Of a stretch of DNA of 64,000 bases, positions 28,113-37,197 are shown in pieces (within the stretch, counting starts at the first letter, position 1; every line of letters starts with the position of its first letter). The DNA comes from Winogradskyella sp. (GTDB lineage Bacteria; Bacteroidota; Bacteroidia; Flavobacteriales; Flavobacteriaceae). The position numbers and the translations under genes were made by a program. Where the stretch lies: positions 372,001-436,000 of the forward strand of contig NZ_JABSSU010000004.1 in assembly GCF_013213835.1 (NCBI RefSeq), given 5' to 3'. The notes under the pieces are model-generated. The model did no database searches. It was not told where the DNA came from and was given only the letters and a program-made list of their open reading frames with translations.

Positions 28113-28544
28113 ATGTCAATTTCAGATTTATTCGAAAGTGGATTTAAGAAGCGAAATGAAGATCATTTTGCGGCAATTGTAAGAGTTGCTATGAGCGATG
28201 GTATTATTAATGATGCCGAAAAAGCCTTTTTAGATCGATTAGCTACAAGATTAGACATCACGGAGTCAGATTATAAAGCTATACTTAAGGATTATAATTC
28301 ACATCCTATTAATCCGCCAGTATCTTATGATATGCGTTTAGAACGTTTATATGATTTAGCTAGAATGGTATGGGCTGATCATATAGAAGGACCAAACCAA
28401 TTAGGTTTATTAGAAAAACTTTGTGTTGGTTTAGGTTTTAATCAAGATAATGTAAAGTACATCGCAGATAAAGCATTAACACTTGTACATTATGAAGTAG
28501 ACTTAGATGAGTTTACAGATAGAATGAAGAAAATGAATCAGTAG
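28113..28544 (+). CDS. TerB-like protein
   Basis: A 143-residue all-helical protein with the TerB layout: ALAxVAxAGxxDGxI-like first helix (AIVRVAMSDGIINDAEKAFL) with an acidic metal-binding patch, and later LLEKLCVGLGF. TerB proteins are linked to tellurite and envelope stress responses. No other ter genes are nearby, so the specific role is open. Confidence 0.82.
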   Translation: MSISDLFESGFKKRNEDHFAAIVRVAMSDGIINDAEKAFLDRLATRLDITESDYKAILKDYNSHPINPPVSYDMRLERLYDLARMVWADHIEGPNQLGLLEKLCVGLGFNQDNVKYIADKALTLVHYEVDLDEFTDRMKKMNQ

Positions 28545-28568
28545 TATTATCTGATTTAAAAACATAAA

Positions 28569-28600
28569 AAAAGCGACTAGGTTTTAATTTAGTCGCTTTT
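28569..28600. terminator. Bidirectional terminator between terB-like gene and fbp
   Basis: An 11-bp perfect stem AAAAGCGACTA/TAGTCGCTTTT with a 10-nt loop and A/T flanks, lying between two convergent genes. Confidence 0.88.
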
Positions 28601-28607
28601 GATTTTA

Positions 28608-29618
28608 TTAGGATTCAGCATTCTTCATAAATTCTTCTGCTTTATCTACCATATTTTTACTTCCGCATATAAAAGGTACACGTTGGTGAAGTTCAGTTGG
28701 TTCAATTTCCATAATTCTCATATAGCCATCACTTGCTTTCCCATTTGCTTGCTCTGCTAAAAAGGCCATAGGATTACATTCATAAAGCAGACGAAGTTTA
28801 CCATTACTAGATTTTGAACTTTTTGGATACATGTATATGCCACCTTTAATCATATTTCTATGAAAGTCCGAAACCAGCGAACCAATGTAGCGTGAAGTGT
28901 ATGGTCTATCTCCTTCTTCTTTTTGACAATATTTAATGTAGTCTTTTATACCTCTTGGAAAATGCGTATAGTTACCTTCATTCACAGAGTATATACGACC
29001 GTCTTCTGGAAATTGCATATTAGGGTGTGATAAATAATAAGAACCAATAGCTGGGTTTAATGTAAAACCATTAACGCCATCACCGGTAGTATACACAAGC
29101 ATTGTAGAGGTACCATAAATAATATATCCAGCAGCAACCTGATTCACACCTTTTTGAAGAAAGTCTTCAATTTGAACCGGCGTTCCAACAGGTGTTACTC
29201 TTCTGTAAACTGAAAAAATTGTCCCAACAGATACATTTACGTCAATATTTGACGAGCCATCTAATGGATCGATTAAAACTACATATTTATTCTGATGGTT
29301 TTCATCTTGGCTATTAATGGTAATAAAGTCATCTTCTTCTTCACTCGCAATACCACAAACAATATTTCTATTGGTCATAGTCTGAATAAATTTATCGTTG
29401 GCATATACGTCTAACTTCTGTTGATCTTCACCTTGTATATTGGTATCGCCGGCATTACCAATAATATCAACTAGTCCAGCTTTATTAACTTCGTGGTTTA
29501 CCACTTTTGCTGCAAGTCTAATGGAATTGATAAGTCTAGATAATTCACCAGAAGAATATTTAAAAGACGTTTGATTTTCAATGATAAACTCTCCTAGAGT
29601 TTGATTGGTTTGAGACAT
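28608..29618 (-). CDS. fbp: Fructose-1,6-bisphosphatase class I
   Basis: A 336-residue gluconeogenic phosphatase. The metal-binding signature [19 protein letters not shown] lies near residues 115-133, and EEEDD upstream supplies further ligands. [20 protein letters not shown] near the C-terminus is diagnostic of class I. Length is normal. Transcribed alone. Confidence 0.96.
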   Translation of the reverse strand: MSQTNQTLGEFIIENQTSFKYSSGELSRLINSIRLAAKVVNHEVNKAGLVDIIGNAGDTNIQGEDQQKLDVYANDKFIQTMTNRNIVCGIASEEEDDFITINSQDENHQNKYVVLIDPLDGSSNIDVNVSVGTIFSVYRRVTPVGTPVQIEDFLQKGVNQVAAGYIIYGTSTMLVYTTGDGVNGFTLNPAIGSYYLSHPNMQFPEDGRIYSVNEGNYTHFPRGIKDYIKYCQKEEGDRPYTSRYIGSLVSDFHRNMIKGGIYMYPKSSKSSNGKLRLLYECNPMAFLAEQANGKASDGYMRIMEIEPTELHQRVPFICGSKNMVDKAEEFMKNAES

Positions 29619-29691
29619 GGAGTGAGATATTGATTATTACACAAATATCGCATTTTTTAACAAACTACAACGTTTTCGTAAGTGAAATTAA

Positions 29692-29724
29692 TTGTTAAGT
29701 AATCCTACTTTTAAAGTATATTTG
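29692..29724 (+). promoter_or_regulatory. Promoter of the GNAT-aspartokinase operon
   Basis: -33 TTG (29692-29694) and -7 TATATTTG (29717-29724), 22 bp apart, just upstream of the acetyltransferase start. Confidence 0.6.
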
Positions 29725-29741
29725 ATATCCTTATTTATTTG

Positions 29742-30227
29742 ATGATGAATCAGCCAAGATTAGCCACTAAAAATGATATGCCAAGAGTTCTTGAACTTAT
29801 AAAAGAACTCGCTGTTTTTGAGAAAGAACCTGATGCTGTAGAAGTAACGGTTTCTGATTTGCAAAATGATGGTTTTGGAGACAAACCAAAATTCACATGT
29901 TTTGTTTTAGAAATTGATGGTGTGGTCGAAGGTATAGCTTTAGTTTATTCAAGATACTCTACTTGGAAAGGTGAAGCAATTCATCTCGAAGACTTAATAG
30001 TAAGTCATAAACACAGAGGAAAAGGATTAGGTTCTTTGTTATTGGATGAGGTTGTAAAATATGCATACCAAAAAAAGGTAAGACGTGTGTGTTGGGAAGT
30101 TCTAGATTGGAACACATCAGCTATAGACTTTTACGAAAGTAAAGGTGCAAACGTAATGAGAGATTGGGATGTGGTACAGTTAGATGAAAAGGGGATTAAT
30201 AACTATGTAAAAAATATAACGTCTTAA
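29742..30227 (+). CDS. GNAT-family N-acetyltransferase
   Basis: A 161-residue GNAT enzyme. Acetyl-CoA-binding motif A is RGKGLGSLLL (Q/RxxGxG/A) after LEDLIVSHKHRGKG, and the C-terminus has the FYESKGA element. It resembles the diamine-acetyltransferase-like subgroup (opening ATKNDMPRVLELIKELAVFE). An in-frame TTG precedes two ATG codons (29742 and 29745); I use the first ATG. Confidence 0.9.
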   Translation: MMNQPRLATKNDMPRVLELIKELAVFEKEPDAVEVTVSDLQNDGFGDKPKFTCFVLEIDGVVEGIALVYSRYSTWKGEAIHLEDLIVSHKHRGKGLGSLLLDEVVKYAYQKKVRRVCWEVLDWNTSAIDFYESKGANVMRDWDVVQLDEKGINNYVKNITS

Positions 30228-30250
30228 GTTTTTTAGACAAGATAGAAGTA

Positions 30251-31501
30251 ATGAGAGTTTACAAATTTGGTGGAGCATCAGTTAAAGATGCAGAAGGTGT
30301 AAAAAACGTGGCTGAAGTTTTAAAAACAACAGGATACGCCAATACTTTAGTTGTTATTTCCGCAATGGGAAAGACAACTAATGCCATGGAGCTTGTGATA
30401 AAGAACTATTTTGAAAACAAAGAAGAGTTGCAGAGTTCCATCCATGAAGTTATTAAGTTTCATAATGAAATATTATTAGATTTATTTGATAATGAACAGC
30501 ACGAGGTTTTTAAATCTGTTAAAGCGCTGTTTGATGAATTAAAGACTTTTTTTAAGACTAATAAGTCGCCAGATTACAATTATGTCTATGACCAAACTAT
30601 TGGTTTTGGAGAGTTAGTTTCCACAACTATCGTAAGTCACTATTTAAATCAAATAGGACTAAATAATCAATGGTTAGATGTGAGGGAATTTATAAAAACA
30701 GATAATTATTACAGAAGAGCAAATATAAATTGGGAACAAACACAAGATATTATATCATCTAATTTTGATACAACACAACTTAATATTACCCAAGGTTTCC
30801 TAGGAAGTGATGCTAATAATTTTACAACGACCTTAGGAAGAGAAGGTAGTGACTATACAGCTGCAATTTTTGCCTATTGCCTAAATGCTCTTGATGTTAC
30901 TATTTGGAAGGATGTACCAGGTGTATTAAATGCAGACCCAAGATATTTTGAAAATGCCCAACTACTCAATCAAATTTCATATAGAGAAGCTATAGAGCTG
31001 GCGTTTTATGGCGCCTCCGTTATTCACCCTAAAACACTGCAGCCACTTCAGCAAAAAGAAATACCACTACATGTAAAGTCCTTTTTAAATCCTAAAGCTA
31101 GTGGAACTTGTGTAAGCAAAGGTAAAACGTTAGAGCCTGAGATTCCGTGCTTTATTGTAAAGAAAAATCTAATTCTTATTTCATTGTCCTCATTAGATTT
31201 TTCATATATCGTTGAAGAAAATATTAGTGAGATATTTAGCCTGCTACATCTCTATAAGATGAAGGTAGACCTTATTCAAAATTCAGCAATTAGTTTCTCG
31301 GTTTGTATAGATAACCTTTATGACAATAGGGATAAGTTAATTCAGCATCTAAAGGCTAAGTTTAATGTAACATTGCACGATAATGTGAGTCTCTACACTA
31401 TAAGACACTACAATGATAGCGCGATTAAAGAATTAGAAAAAGAAAAAACCGTATTATTGAAGCAATTAACACAAGAAACAGTACAGATTGTTACTAAGTA
31501 A
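30251..31501 (+). CDS. Aspartate kinase
   Basis: A 416-residue monofunctional aspartokinase making beta-aspartyl phosphate for Lys, Thr and Met synthesis. KFGGASVKDAEGV at residues 5-17 holds the nucleotide-binding Lys; GREGSDYTAAIFA and WKDVPGVLNADPR follow. The C-terminus (about 300-385) has a single ACT-like regulatory pair. 23 bp after the acetyltransferase and 19 bp before the acyltransferase: one operon. Confidence 0.93.
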   Translation: MRVYKFGGASVKDAEGVKNVAEVLKTTGYANTLVVISAMGKTTNAMELVIKNYFENKEELQSSIHEVIKFHNEILLDLFDNEQHEVFKSVKALFDELKTFFKTNKSPDYNYVYDQTIGFGELVSTTIVSHYLNQIGLNNQWLDVREFIKTDNYYRRANINWEQTQDIISSNFDTTQLNITQGFLGSDANNFTTTLGREGSDYTAAIFAYCLNALDVTIWKDVPGVLNADPRYFENAQLLNQISYREAIELAFYGASVIHPKTLQPLQQKEIPLHVKSFLNPKASGTCVSKGKTLEPEIPCFIVKKNLILISLSSLDFSYIVEENISEIFSLLHLYKMKVDLIQNSAISFSVCIDNLYDNRDKLIQHLKAKFNVTLHDNVSLYTIRHYNDSAIKELEKEKTVLLKQLTQETVQIVTK

Positions 31502-31520
31502 TTTTTTTTAGATTTGTTAT

Positions 31521-33341
31521 ATGGGGAAATCAACTAATTCTGGTTTAGTTACCGCAAAGGAGGTTGCCAAGGCTATTAATGCAGACAAGTATGGCTTTTT
31601 GGGTACTTTTTTTGGTTGGATCCTCATGAAGGTTTTAAAGATTTCTTCGATTAACAAAATCTATACACGAAATAAGCATCTTTCTAACTTAGATTTTTTG
31701 AATGCGCTCTTAGATGATTTTCAAATAAAGTTTGAAATACCAGAAGAGGATCTTAAGCGTTTACCAAAAGATGGCGCTTATATAACTATTTCTAATCATC
31801 CGCTTGGAGGCATTGTACTCTTAAAGTTAATGCTAGAACAACGTGAAGATTTTAAAATCATCGCTAACTTTTTATTGCATCGTATTGAGCCACTAAAGCC
31901 ATATATAATGCCTGTAAATCCTTTTGAAGACAGAAAGGATGTTAAAAGCAGTATCACTGGTTTTAAAAATGCCATATTACATTTAAGAGAAGGTCATCCG
32001 TTAGGTGTGTTTCCGGCTGGTGAAGTTTCTACTTACAGAGATGGCAAACTCGTTGTTGACAAACCATGGGAAGAAGCTGCTATGAAACTTATTCAAAAGG
32101 CAGAAGTTCCTGTTGTTCCAATTTATTTTCATGCAAAAAATAGTCGCTTATTTTACAGACTTTCTAAGATTAGTGATACACTAAGAACAGCTAAATTACC
32201 TTCAGAATTATTAACACAAAAACGTCGTGTAATTAAGGTAAGAATTGGTAAGCCTATTTCTGTAAAAGATCAAAAAGAACATGGAGAGTTAGCAGATTTT
32301 TCAGATTTCTTAAGACGAAAAACCTATATGCTTTCCAATTCCTTTGAAACAAAATCAAAGATATTAGATAACTTAAAATCTAGTGTAAAAGTACCAAAGG
32401 CACCTAAAAGTATTGTAACACCGGTTGATACAGATGTTATGGTTGCTGAGGTAGAAAAACTAAGAGCAAATGAGTGCAGACTTCTAGAAAGTAAAAATTA
32501 CGAGGTCTTTTTGGCTGAAGCTAGAGAGATGCCAAATGTTCTGAGAGAATTAGGACGACTGCGAGAAATTACTTTTAGAGAAGTTGGAGAAGGCACAAAT
32601 GAAGCTATTGATTTAGATACTTTTGATACGTATTATCACCACATGTTTTTGTGGGATAATCAGGCTAAGGTTGTGGCAGGAGCTTATAGGATGGGATTAG
32701 GTTCACAAATTTTTGAGCGCTATGGTATTGACGGCTTCTATATGCAAGATTTGTTTCGTTTTGAACCAGAACTATATAAGATGATGAGCGAATCTATTGA
32801 AATGGGTAGAGCTTTTATAGTAAAGTCTTATCAGCAAAAACCAATGCCGTTATTTTTACTCTGGAAAGGAATAGTACACACAACACTGCGTCATCCCGAA
32901 CATAAATACTTAATTGGAGGTGTAAGCATAAGTAATCAGTTCTCAAACTTCTCCAAAAGTTTGATGATTGAGTTTATGAAATCTCATTATTATGATCCGT
33001 ATTTAGCCCAATATGTGCATCCTAAGAAGGAATTTAAAGTAAAGTTGAAAGATGCCGATAAAGAATTTGTATTCGACGAGGCAGAAGCTGATCTTAACAA
33101 ACTAGACAAACTTATCGATGAGGTAGAACCTGGTTCCTTAAGATTACCGGTGTTACTTAAAAAGTACATCAAACAAAATGCAAAAATTGTGGCTTTTAAT
33201 GTAGATCCGCTATTTAACAATGCTGTTGATGGTCTTATGTACATAAAGATTGCTGACTTACCAGAAAGTACAGTAAGACCTGTAATGGAAGAATTTCAAG
33301 CTGAACTAGAACGTAAATTCACCGAGAATAATGATAAGTAG
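31521..33341 (+). CDS. OlsF-like bifunctional acyltransferase (PlsC plus OlsB-type domains)
   Basis: A 606-residue fusion. The N-terminal half is a PlsC/LPLAT-like O-acyltransferase with ISNHPLGGIVLLK near residue 90 (His in the NHxxGG variant of the HX4D motif) and FPAGEVS near 172. The C-terminal half (about 320-560) is an OlsB/hemolysin-like GNAT N-acyltransferase with LRELGRLREITFREVGEG and MGRAFIV. This arrangement is that of OlsF, which makes ornithine or glycine lipids in Bacteroidetes and Serratia. Inference: aminolipid synthesis at the inner membrane. Its end overlaps the next start by 11 bp. Confidence 0.88.
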   Translation: MGKSTNSGLVTAKEVAKAINADKYGFLGTFFGWILMKVLKISSINKIYTRNKHLSNLDFLNALLDDFQIKFEIPEEDLKRLPKDGAYITISNHPLGGIVLLKLMLEQREDFKIIANFLLHRIEPLKPYIMPVNPFEDRKDVKSSITGFKNAILHLREGHPLGVFPAGEVSTYRDGKLVVDKPWEEAAMKLIQKAEVPVVPIYFHAKNSRLFYRLSKISDTLRTAKLPSELLTQKRRVIKVRIGKPISVKDQKEHGELADFSDFLRRKTYMLSNSFETKSKILDNLKSSVKVPKAPKSIVTPVDTDVMVAEVEKLRANECRLLESKNYEVFLAEAREMPNVLRELGRLREITFREVGEGTNEAIDLDTFDTYYHHMFLWDNQAKVVAGAYRMGLGSQIFERYGIDGFYMQDLFRFEPELYKMMSESIEMGRAFIVKSYQQKPMPLFLLWKGIVHTTLRHPEHKYLIGGVSISNQFSNFSKSLMIEFMKSHYYDPYLAQYVHPKKEFKVKLKDADKEFVFDEAEADLNKLDKLIDEVEPGSLRLPVLLKKYIKQNAKIVAFNVDPLFNNAVDGLMYIKIADLPESTVRPVMEEFQAELERKFTENNDK

Positions 33342-34341
33342 AATATTTCTAATTCTACTTTTTCCAATGTTGTCTTTTTCTCAGACAATAACAGGTACTG
33401 TGCTTGATGCTTCTTCTAACAAACCTCTCGAAACTGTAGCCGTTTATTTTGATAATACAACAATAGGTACAACAACAGATGCCGAAGGTAGATTTTCTAT
33501 AACCTACACAGATGCCATTCAGTCTAATTTGGTCTTTTCGTATCTGGGTTTTGAAAAAGTACTAATAACTGATTATAGAGTTAAAAAAGATGTTATTATT
33601 AAAATGAAACCATCTGCAGTTGGTTTGGATGAAGTTTTTATTGATTTTGATGATGGTCTTACGAGGAAACAAAAACTTTCCCTTTTTAAGAGAGAGTTTT
33701 TAGGTAAATCAAAATATGGAAGGTCTTGTAAAATTTTAAATGAGAATGACATTATTCTTAGATATGACAAACGCAGTCAAATCTTAACTGCAAGTTCTGA
33801 TAGGCCCATTTTAATAAAGAATAGAGCTTTAAAATATGAGTTGTCTTTTGACCTTATAGATTTTGAAGCTACCTTTCGTTATGTTAATATTGATGATAAA
33901 GAATTTGTTATTGAGAGAGTTGCCTATGCGGGGACGTCTTTTTATAAGGATATAGAAAATTCTAATAAGAAAAAAGCAAAACGCGCTCGAGAGAAGGTTT
34001 ATAAAGGTTCTGTACAACACTTTATGAGAGCTTTATATAATGAAAACTTAAAGGACGAAGGATACCAAATTTATTACAAGAGTTTTAGAGTTAATGAATG
34101 GGATTTCTTTAAGATAAAAGTAGCTGAGAATCCAGCTTTTAAAGAAGTAAGCTTAAGTAAAAAGGTTTCAATTTTACATAACAAAAGAGACCAGTCAGCG
34201 ATTGAAATTTATGTTAATAGTATTTTGTTAGATGTCTATGGCAATTATTCAGCAATAAAAGGTGTGTATTTTAGTGGGGCCATGGGAAGTCAAAGAATTG
34301 GTGATACTTTACCGTTAGATTATAATTTGGATGAGAATTAA
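33331..34341 (+). CDS. Secreted carboxypeptidase-like regulatory-domain protein
   Basis: A 336-residue protein with a signal peptide (ISRIFLILLFPMLSFSQ), then a CarboxypepD_reg-like beta domain (TITGTVLDASSNKPLETVAV, residues 19-38, then GTTTDAEGRFSITY) as seen at the N-terminus of TonB-linked outer membrane proteins. Residues 100-336 are a conserved Bacteroidetes region without barrel or plug. Probably periplasmic or surface-linked. Starts inside the acyltransferase gene, suggesting coupled translation. Confidence 0.85.
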   Translation: MISRIFLILLFPMLSFSQTITGTVLDASSNKPLETVAVYFDNTTIGTTTDAEGRFSITYTDAIQSNLVFSYLGFEKVLITDYRVKKDVIIKMKPSAVGLDEVFIDFDDGLTRKQKLSLFKREFLGKSKYGRSCKILNENDIILRYDKRSQILTASSDRPILIKNRALKYELSFDLIDFEATFRYVNIDDKEFVIERVAYAGTSFYKDIENSNKKKAKRAREKVYKGSVQHFMRALYNENLKDEGYQIYYKSFRVNEWDFFKIKVAENPAFKEVSLSKKVSILHNKRDQSAIEIYVNSILLDVYGNYSAIKGVYFSGAMGSQRIGDTLPLDYNLDEN

Positions 34342-34344
34342 AAA

Positions 34345-34374
34345 AAACCAGAAGCAATGTCTTCTGGTTTTTTT
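34345..34374. terminator. Bidirectional terminator
   Basis: A 10-bp perfect stem AAACCAGAAG/CTTCTGGTTT with a 6-nt loop and A/T tracts on both sides, between two convergent genes. Confidence 0.9.
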
Positions 34375-34384
34375 ATTCTTTAAT

Positions 34385-34864
34385 TTAAAACCAAGGTTTC
34401 TTTCCTGCTTGATATGTGTTGTAAAAATCCTCATCTGATTTAGTTAAATAGATAATTCCTTCAATAAAACCAATTATTCCCATAATCCATACAACAAATA
34501 CACCAATACCTATACAAGAAAGAACAATTCCAATAAGTGTTAAGCCAAGCATAATTCCACCTTCTTTGCTGTAACCTAAAACAAATTTATGAACTCCCAA
34601 TCCTCCGAAGATAATTCCTAGAATACCAGCTAAAATTTTCTTATTGTCACCGGTTGCGTTTTGATAAGCTTCTCTAGCACCATCTGAAAATTCTTTTGCA
34701 GTCTCTTTAGCTTCACTTGCAAATTCACTAGCTTTTTCTTTAGCGTCTTCCGCAAATTCACTTGTTTTTTGACTTATTTTTTCGCCTGCACGTTTTGCAG
34801 ATTCTTTGGCATCGCCAATCATATCATTTAGTTCTTCACCTAAATCTTTATTTTCTTCTGACAT
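34385..34864 (-). CDS. TM2-domain protein with amphipathic N-terminal helix
   Basis: A 159-residue protein. Residues 1-70 form a long charged helix of repeated AKE/SEFA heptad-like units (apolipoprotein- or LEA-like). Residues about 74-145 form the TM2 domain, two helices around GILGIIFGGLGVHKFVLGY and GIGVFVVWIMGIIGFIEGII. The C-terminus ends NTYQAGKKPWF. Function unknown. Confidence 0.85.
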   Translation of the reverse strand: MSEENKDLGEELNDMIGDAKESAKRAGEKISQKTSEFAEDAKEKASEFASEAKETAKEFSDGAREAYQNATGDNKKILAGILGIIFGGLGVHKFVLGYSKEGGIMLGLTLIGIVLSCIGIGVFVVWIMGIIGFIEGIIYLTKSDEDFYNTYQAGKKPWF

Positions 34865-34917
34865 AGTTTTTAGTATTTATTAATTAATAGTGTTTTAAAG
34901 TTATAAAAAAAGTAATG

Positions 34918-35307
34918 TTATTCCTTAAATGCCGCATCAATGGGTTTCCATAATTCAATCTTATTGTCTTCATTATCAAGTATCCAAGCAAACTTTCCGT
35001 AACTATATGTCTCCATATCACCTACAATTGTTACACCTTCGTCTTCTAAAACCTTTAGAAGTGCTTCTAAGTTTTCAACACGATAGTTAAACATGAAGTC
35101 TTTTTTTGAAGGTTCATAATACTTGGTGTCTTCAGAGAATACACTCCATTGCGTGGAACAATCTTTTCCCTCATTATCTTTCCACCAGAACGTAGAGCCA
35201 TAGTCGTCTGTGTTAAAACCTAGATGTTTTTTATACCAATCTCTTGATGCTTTTGGGTCTTTGCTCTTAAAGAAAAGTCCACCAATGCCTGTTACTCTTT
35301 TTTTCAT
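34918..35307 (-). CDS. VOC-family (glyoxalase-like) protein
   Basis: A 129-residue vicinal-oxygen-chelate fold protein with GLFFKSKDPKASRDWYKKHL at the start and the C-terminal metal-ligand segment NKIELWKP (Glu). Likely a dioxygenase or resistance-type enzyme; the substrate is unknown. It overlaps no neighbour but lies 2 bp after the DUF1801 gene. Confidence 0.88.
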   Translation of the reverse strand: MKKRVTGIGGLFFKSKDPKASRDWYKKHLGFNTDDYGSTFWWKDNEGKDCSTQWSVFSEDTKYYEPSKKDFMFNYRVENLEALLKVLEDEGVTIVGDMETYSYGKFAWILDNEDNKIELWKPIDAAFKE

Positions 35308-35309
35308 GT

Positions 35310-35768
35310 TTATTTCTTCTTTATGGCTGATTCATATATTTCTATCCATTCTTCAACAGACATTTTACGCATTAATTCTTTAATTAAATCGTACGGTATA
35401 TCATCCATTTTCTTAAAACGGATACAGCTTTTACCCATATCTAATTTATACTTACAATGTTTTGGGTATTCTGAGACAAACCAATCGTAAAGCTCTTGCT
35501 TTGCATAGACACCTGAATGGTATAATGCTATGAAATTCTTTTGCGAGGCTAAATTTATAAACGGTAAAGGTGGAAATGGTTTGCAGTGATATCCATCTGG
35601 ATAGATAGATTTTGGCACATAATAACCCAGCATGCCATAACTTATGCCAGATTCTAAACCTTCTGGCATATTGTCCTTAATAAGTTGATGAAGTTTAGAT
35701 ATTGGTGCTTTTCTGTCTTCCGGAAGTTGTGATATGTAATCTTCCGGAGATTCAGCTTTATATTGCAT
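35310..35768 (-). CDS. DUF1801 domain-containing protein
   Basis: A 152-residue YdhG/DUF1801 protein with the typical PEDYISQLPEDRKAPISKLH opening, a central YGMLGYYVPK segment and a C-terminal CIRFKKMDDIPYDLIKELM. Cytosolic; function not established. Confidence 0.87.
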   Translation of the reverse strand: MQYKAESPEDYISQLPEDRKAPISKLHQLIKDNMPEGLESGISYGMLGYYVPKSIYPDGYHCKPFPPLPFINLASQKNFIALYHSGVYAKQELYDWFVSEYPKHCKYKLDMGKSCIRFKKMDDIPYDLIKELMRKMSVEEWIEIYESAIKKK

Positions 35769-35797
35769 GATTTAGATGAAATTAGTTGTCATCTAAT

Positions 35798-36733
35798 TTA
35801 GCAAAATTTTGATTTAATTTTATCTACAATGGTCTGAGCTAGTTTTTCTTTACTTTCTGTAGTCCACCCAGCAACATGTGGTGATAGTATGACATTCTCC
35901 GATTTGATAAGAAATTGAAATGCTTCAGGCATATCCGCAGAGAACAAATTTTCAAAAGAAGACTTTTCATATTCTAAAACATCTAAGCCTGCACCAAGAA
36001 TTTTACGAGATTTTAGTGCAGATACTAAATCTTCAGTTACCACACTCTTTCCTCTTGCAGTATTAATGAGCCAAAAAGGTTTTTTAAAACCATTTATAAA
36101 CTCAGTATTTACCATATTAATAGTGAGTTCAGTTTGTGGTGTGTGAAGGCTCAATACACCTGCTTTTTCTTGCAATTCTTCAAGCGAAACTTGCTTGCAG
36201 TTTTCATCTCCAACATGAGGCTTAATATCATAACAAAATACTTCAACATCAAAACCACGAAGCTTTTTTGCAAAGGCTTTACCCATATTTCCATAACCAA
36301 TAAGTCCAACAGTTTTACCATCTAACTCTAAACCGCGATTATCTTCTCGTAACCATTTGCCTTGTCTCACTTCTTTATCTGCTTTGTTAAGCTTATTAAA
36401 TAACGACAATAACATGGCTAAACTATGCTCACCAACGGCGTTTCTATTGCCTTCAGGTGCTGATATAAGGTATATGTCTTTCTGTTCGGCATAATCACAA
36501 TCTATATTTTCTAGTCCTGCACCGACGCGACCAATGAATTTTAGATTAGTTGCTTTATCTAAAAAGTCCTTGTCAATCCTAAATCGACTCCTAATAATAA
36601 AACCATCATATTCCGAAATTTTAGCTTCAATAGTTTCTTTTGAAGAGGTATAATCTTCGTGATTGGTAAAGCCTAAATCGTTGAGTTGATTTATAAGTAA
36701 TGGATGATTGGTGTCTAGGTGTAGTATTTTCAT
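35798..36733 (-). CDS. D-isomer 2-hydroxyacid dehydrogenase
   Basis: A 311-residue NAD-dependent dehydrogenase. I start at the ATG at 36733; a longer frame from 36769 would add 12 residues encoded by a palindromic repeat. NAD-binding GLIGYGNMGKAFAKKL is near residue 142; catalytic Arg in NTARGKSVV, Glu in the VLEYE segment and His in SPHVAGWT are present. Similar to 3-phosphoglycerate dehydrogenase, but without an ACT domain. Substrate uncertain. Confidence 0.9.
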   Translation of the reverse strand: MKILHLDTNHPLLINQLNDLGFTNHEDYTSSKETIEAKISEYDGFIIRSRFRIDKDFLDKATNLKFIGRVGAGLENIDCDYAEQKDIYLISAPEGNRNAVGEHSLAMLLSLFNKLNKADKEVRQGKWLREDNRGLELDGKTVGLIGYGNMGKAFAKKLRGFDVEVFCYDIKPHVGDENCKQVSLEELQEKAGVLSLHTPQTELTINMVNTEFINGFKKPFWLINTARGKSVVTEDLVSALKSRKILGAGLDVLEYEKSSFENLFSADMPEAFQFLIKSENVILSPHVAGWTTESKEKLAQTIVDKIKSKFC

Positions 36734-36739
36734 GGTAAC

Positions 36740-36790
36740 TTCCCACGAAAGTGGGAATTTTTTCAACACATCTCGACTAAGCTCGATGTG
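36740..36790. repeat. Two adjacent extragenic palindromes
   Basis: TTCCCAC-gaaa-GTGGGAA (36740-36757) and a second palindrome CACATC-t-CGA...CGATGTG (36767-36790) containing the reverse of the window-wide TGAGC..AGTCGA core. Both lie between the 2-hydroxyacid dehydrogenase and cupin genes. Confidence 0.75.
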
Positions 36791-36804
36791 ACAGATTGTT
36801 AATT

Positions 36805-37170
36805 TTATATCTTAGGATATTCAGTTTGTGTTTTTTCGTGGATTACATTTCCAGTATGTGCTATCTTTTGCTTTTCAAATAAAAGGACATGAACTTCTTC
36901 ATCATTTTTTGTACATGGATTATGTTCAACTCCTTTAGGTACAACAATACATTCGCCTTCATTTATAACTTCAGTTCTGTCTCTAAATTGCATATATAGC
37001 GTGCCTTTAATGACTTGAAATAATTCGTCTTCATCCTTATGACTGTGCCAGACAAATTCACCTTTCAATTTTGCTAGAAGCACCTGCATGTCATCAACCA
37101 CAGCTATTTGATGTGGATACCAATTTTTATCGAATTTAGTAAGTTTATCTTGAATATTAATTGCTTTCAT
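36805..37170 (-). CDS. Cupin-domain protein
   Basis: A 121-residue single cupin. Metal-binding motif 1 is WHSHKDEDELFQVIKGTLYM (two His and Glu) and motif 2 is PKGVEHNPC (His). A small cytosolic metal-binding barrel of unknown substrate. Confidence 0.9.
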   Translation of the reverse strand: MKAINIQDKLTKFDKNWYPHQIAVVDDMQVLLAKLKGEFVWHSHKDEDELFQVIKGTLYMQFRDRTEVINEGECIVVPKGVEHNPCTKNDEEVHVLLFEKQKIAHTGNVIHEKTQTEYPKI

Positions 37171-37197
37171 GCTATAAAGTTACGAAAGCAAATGGTA

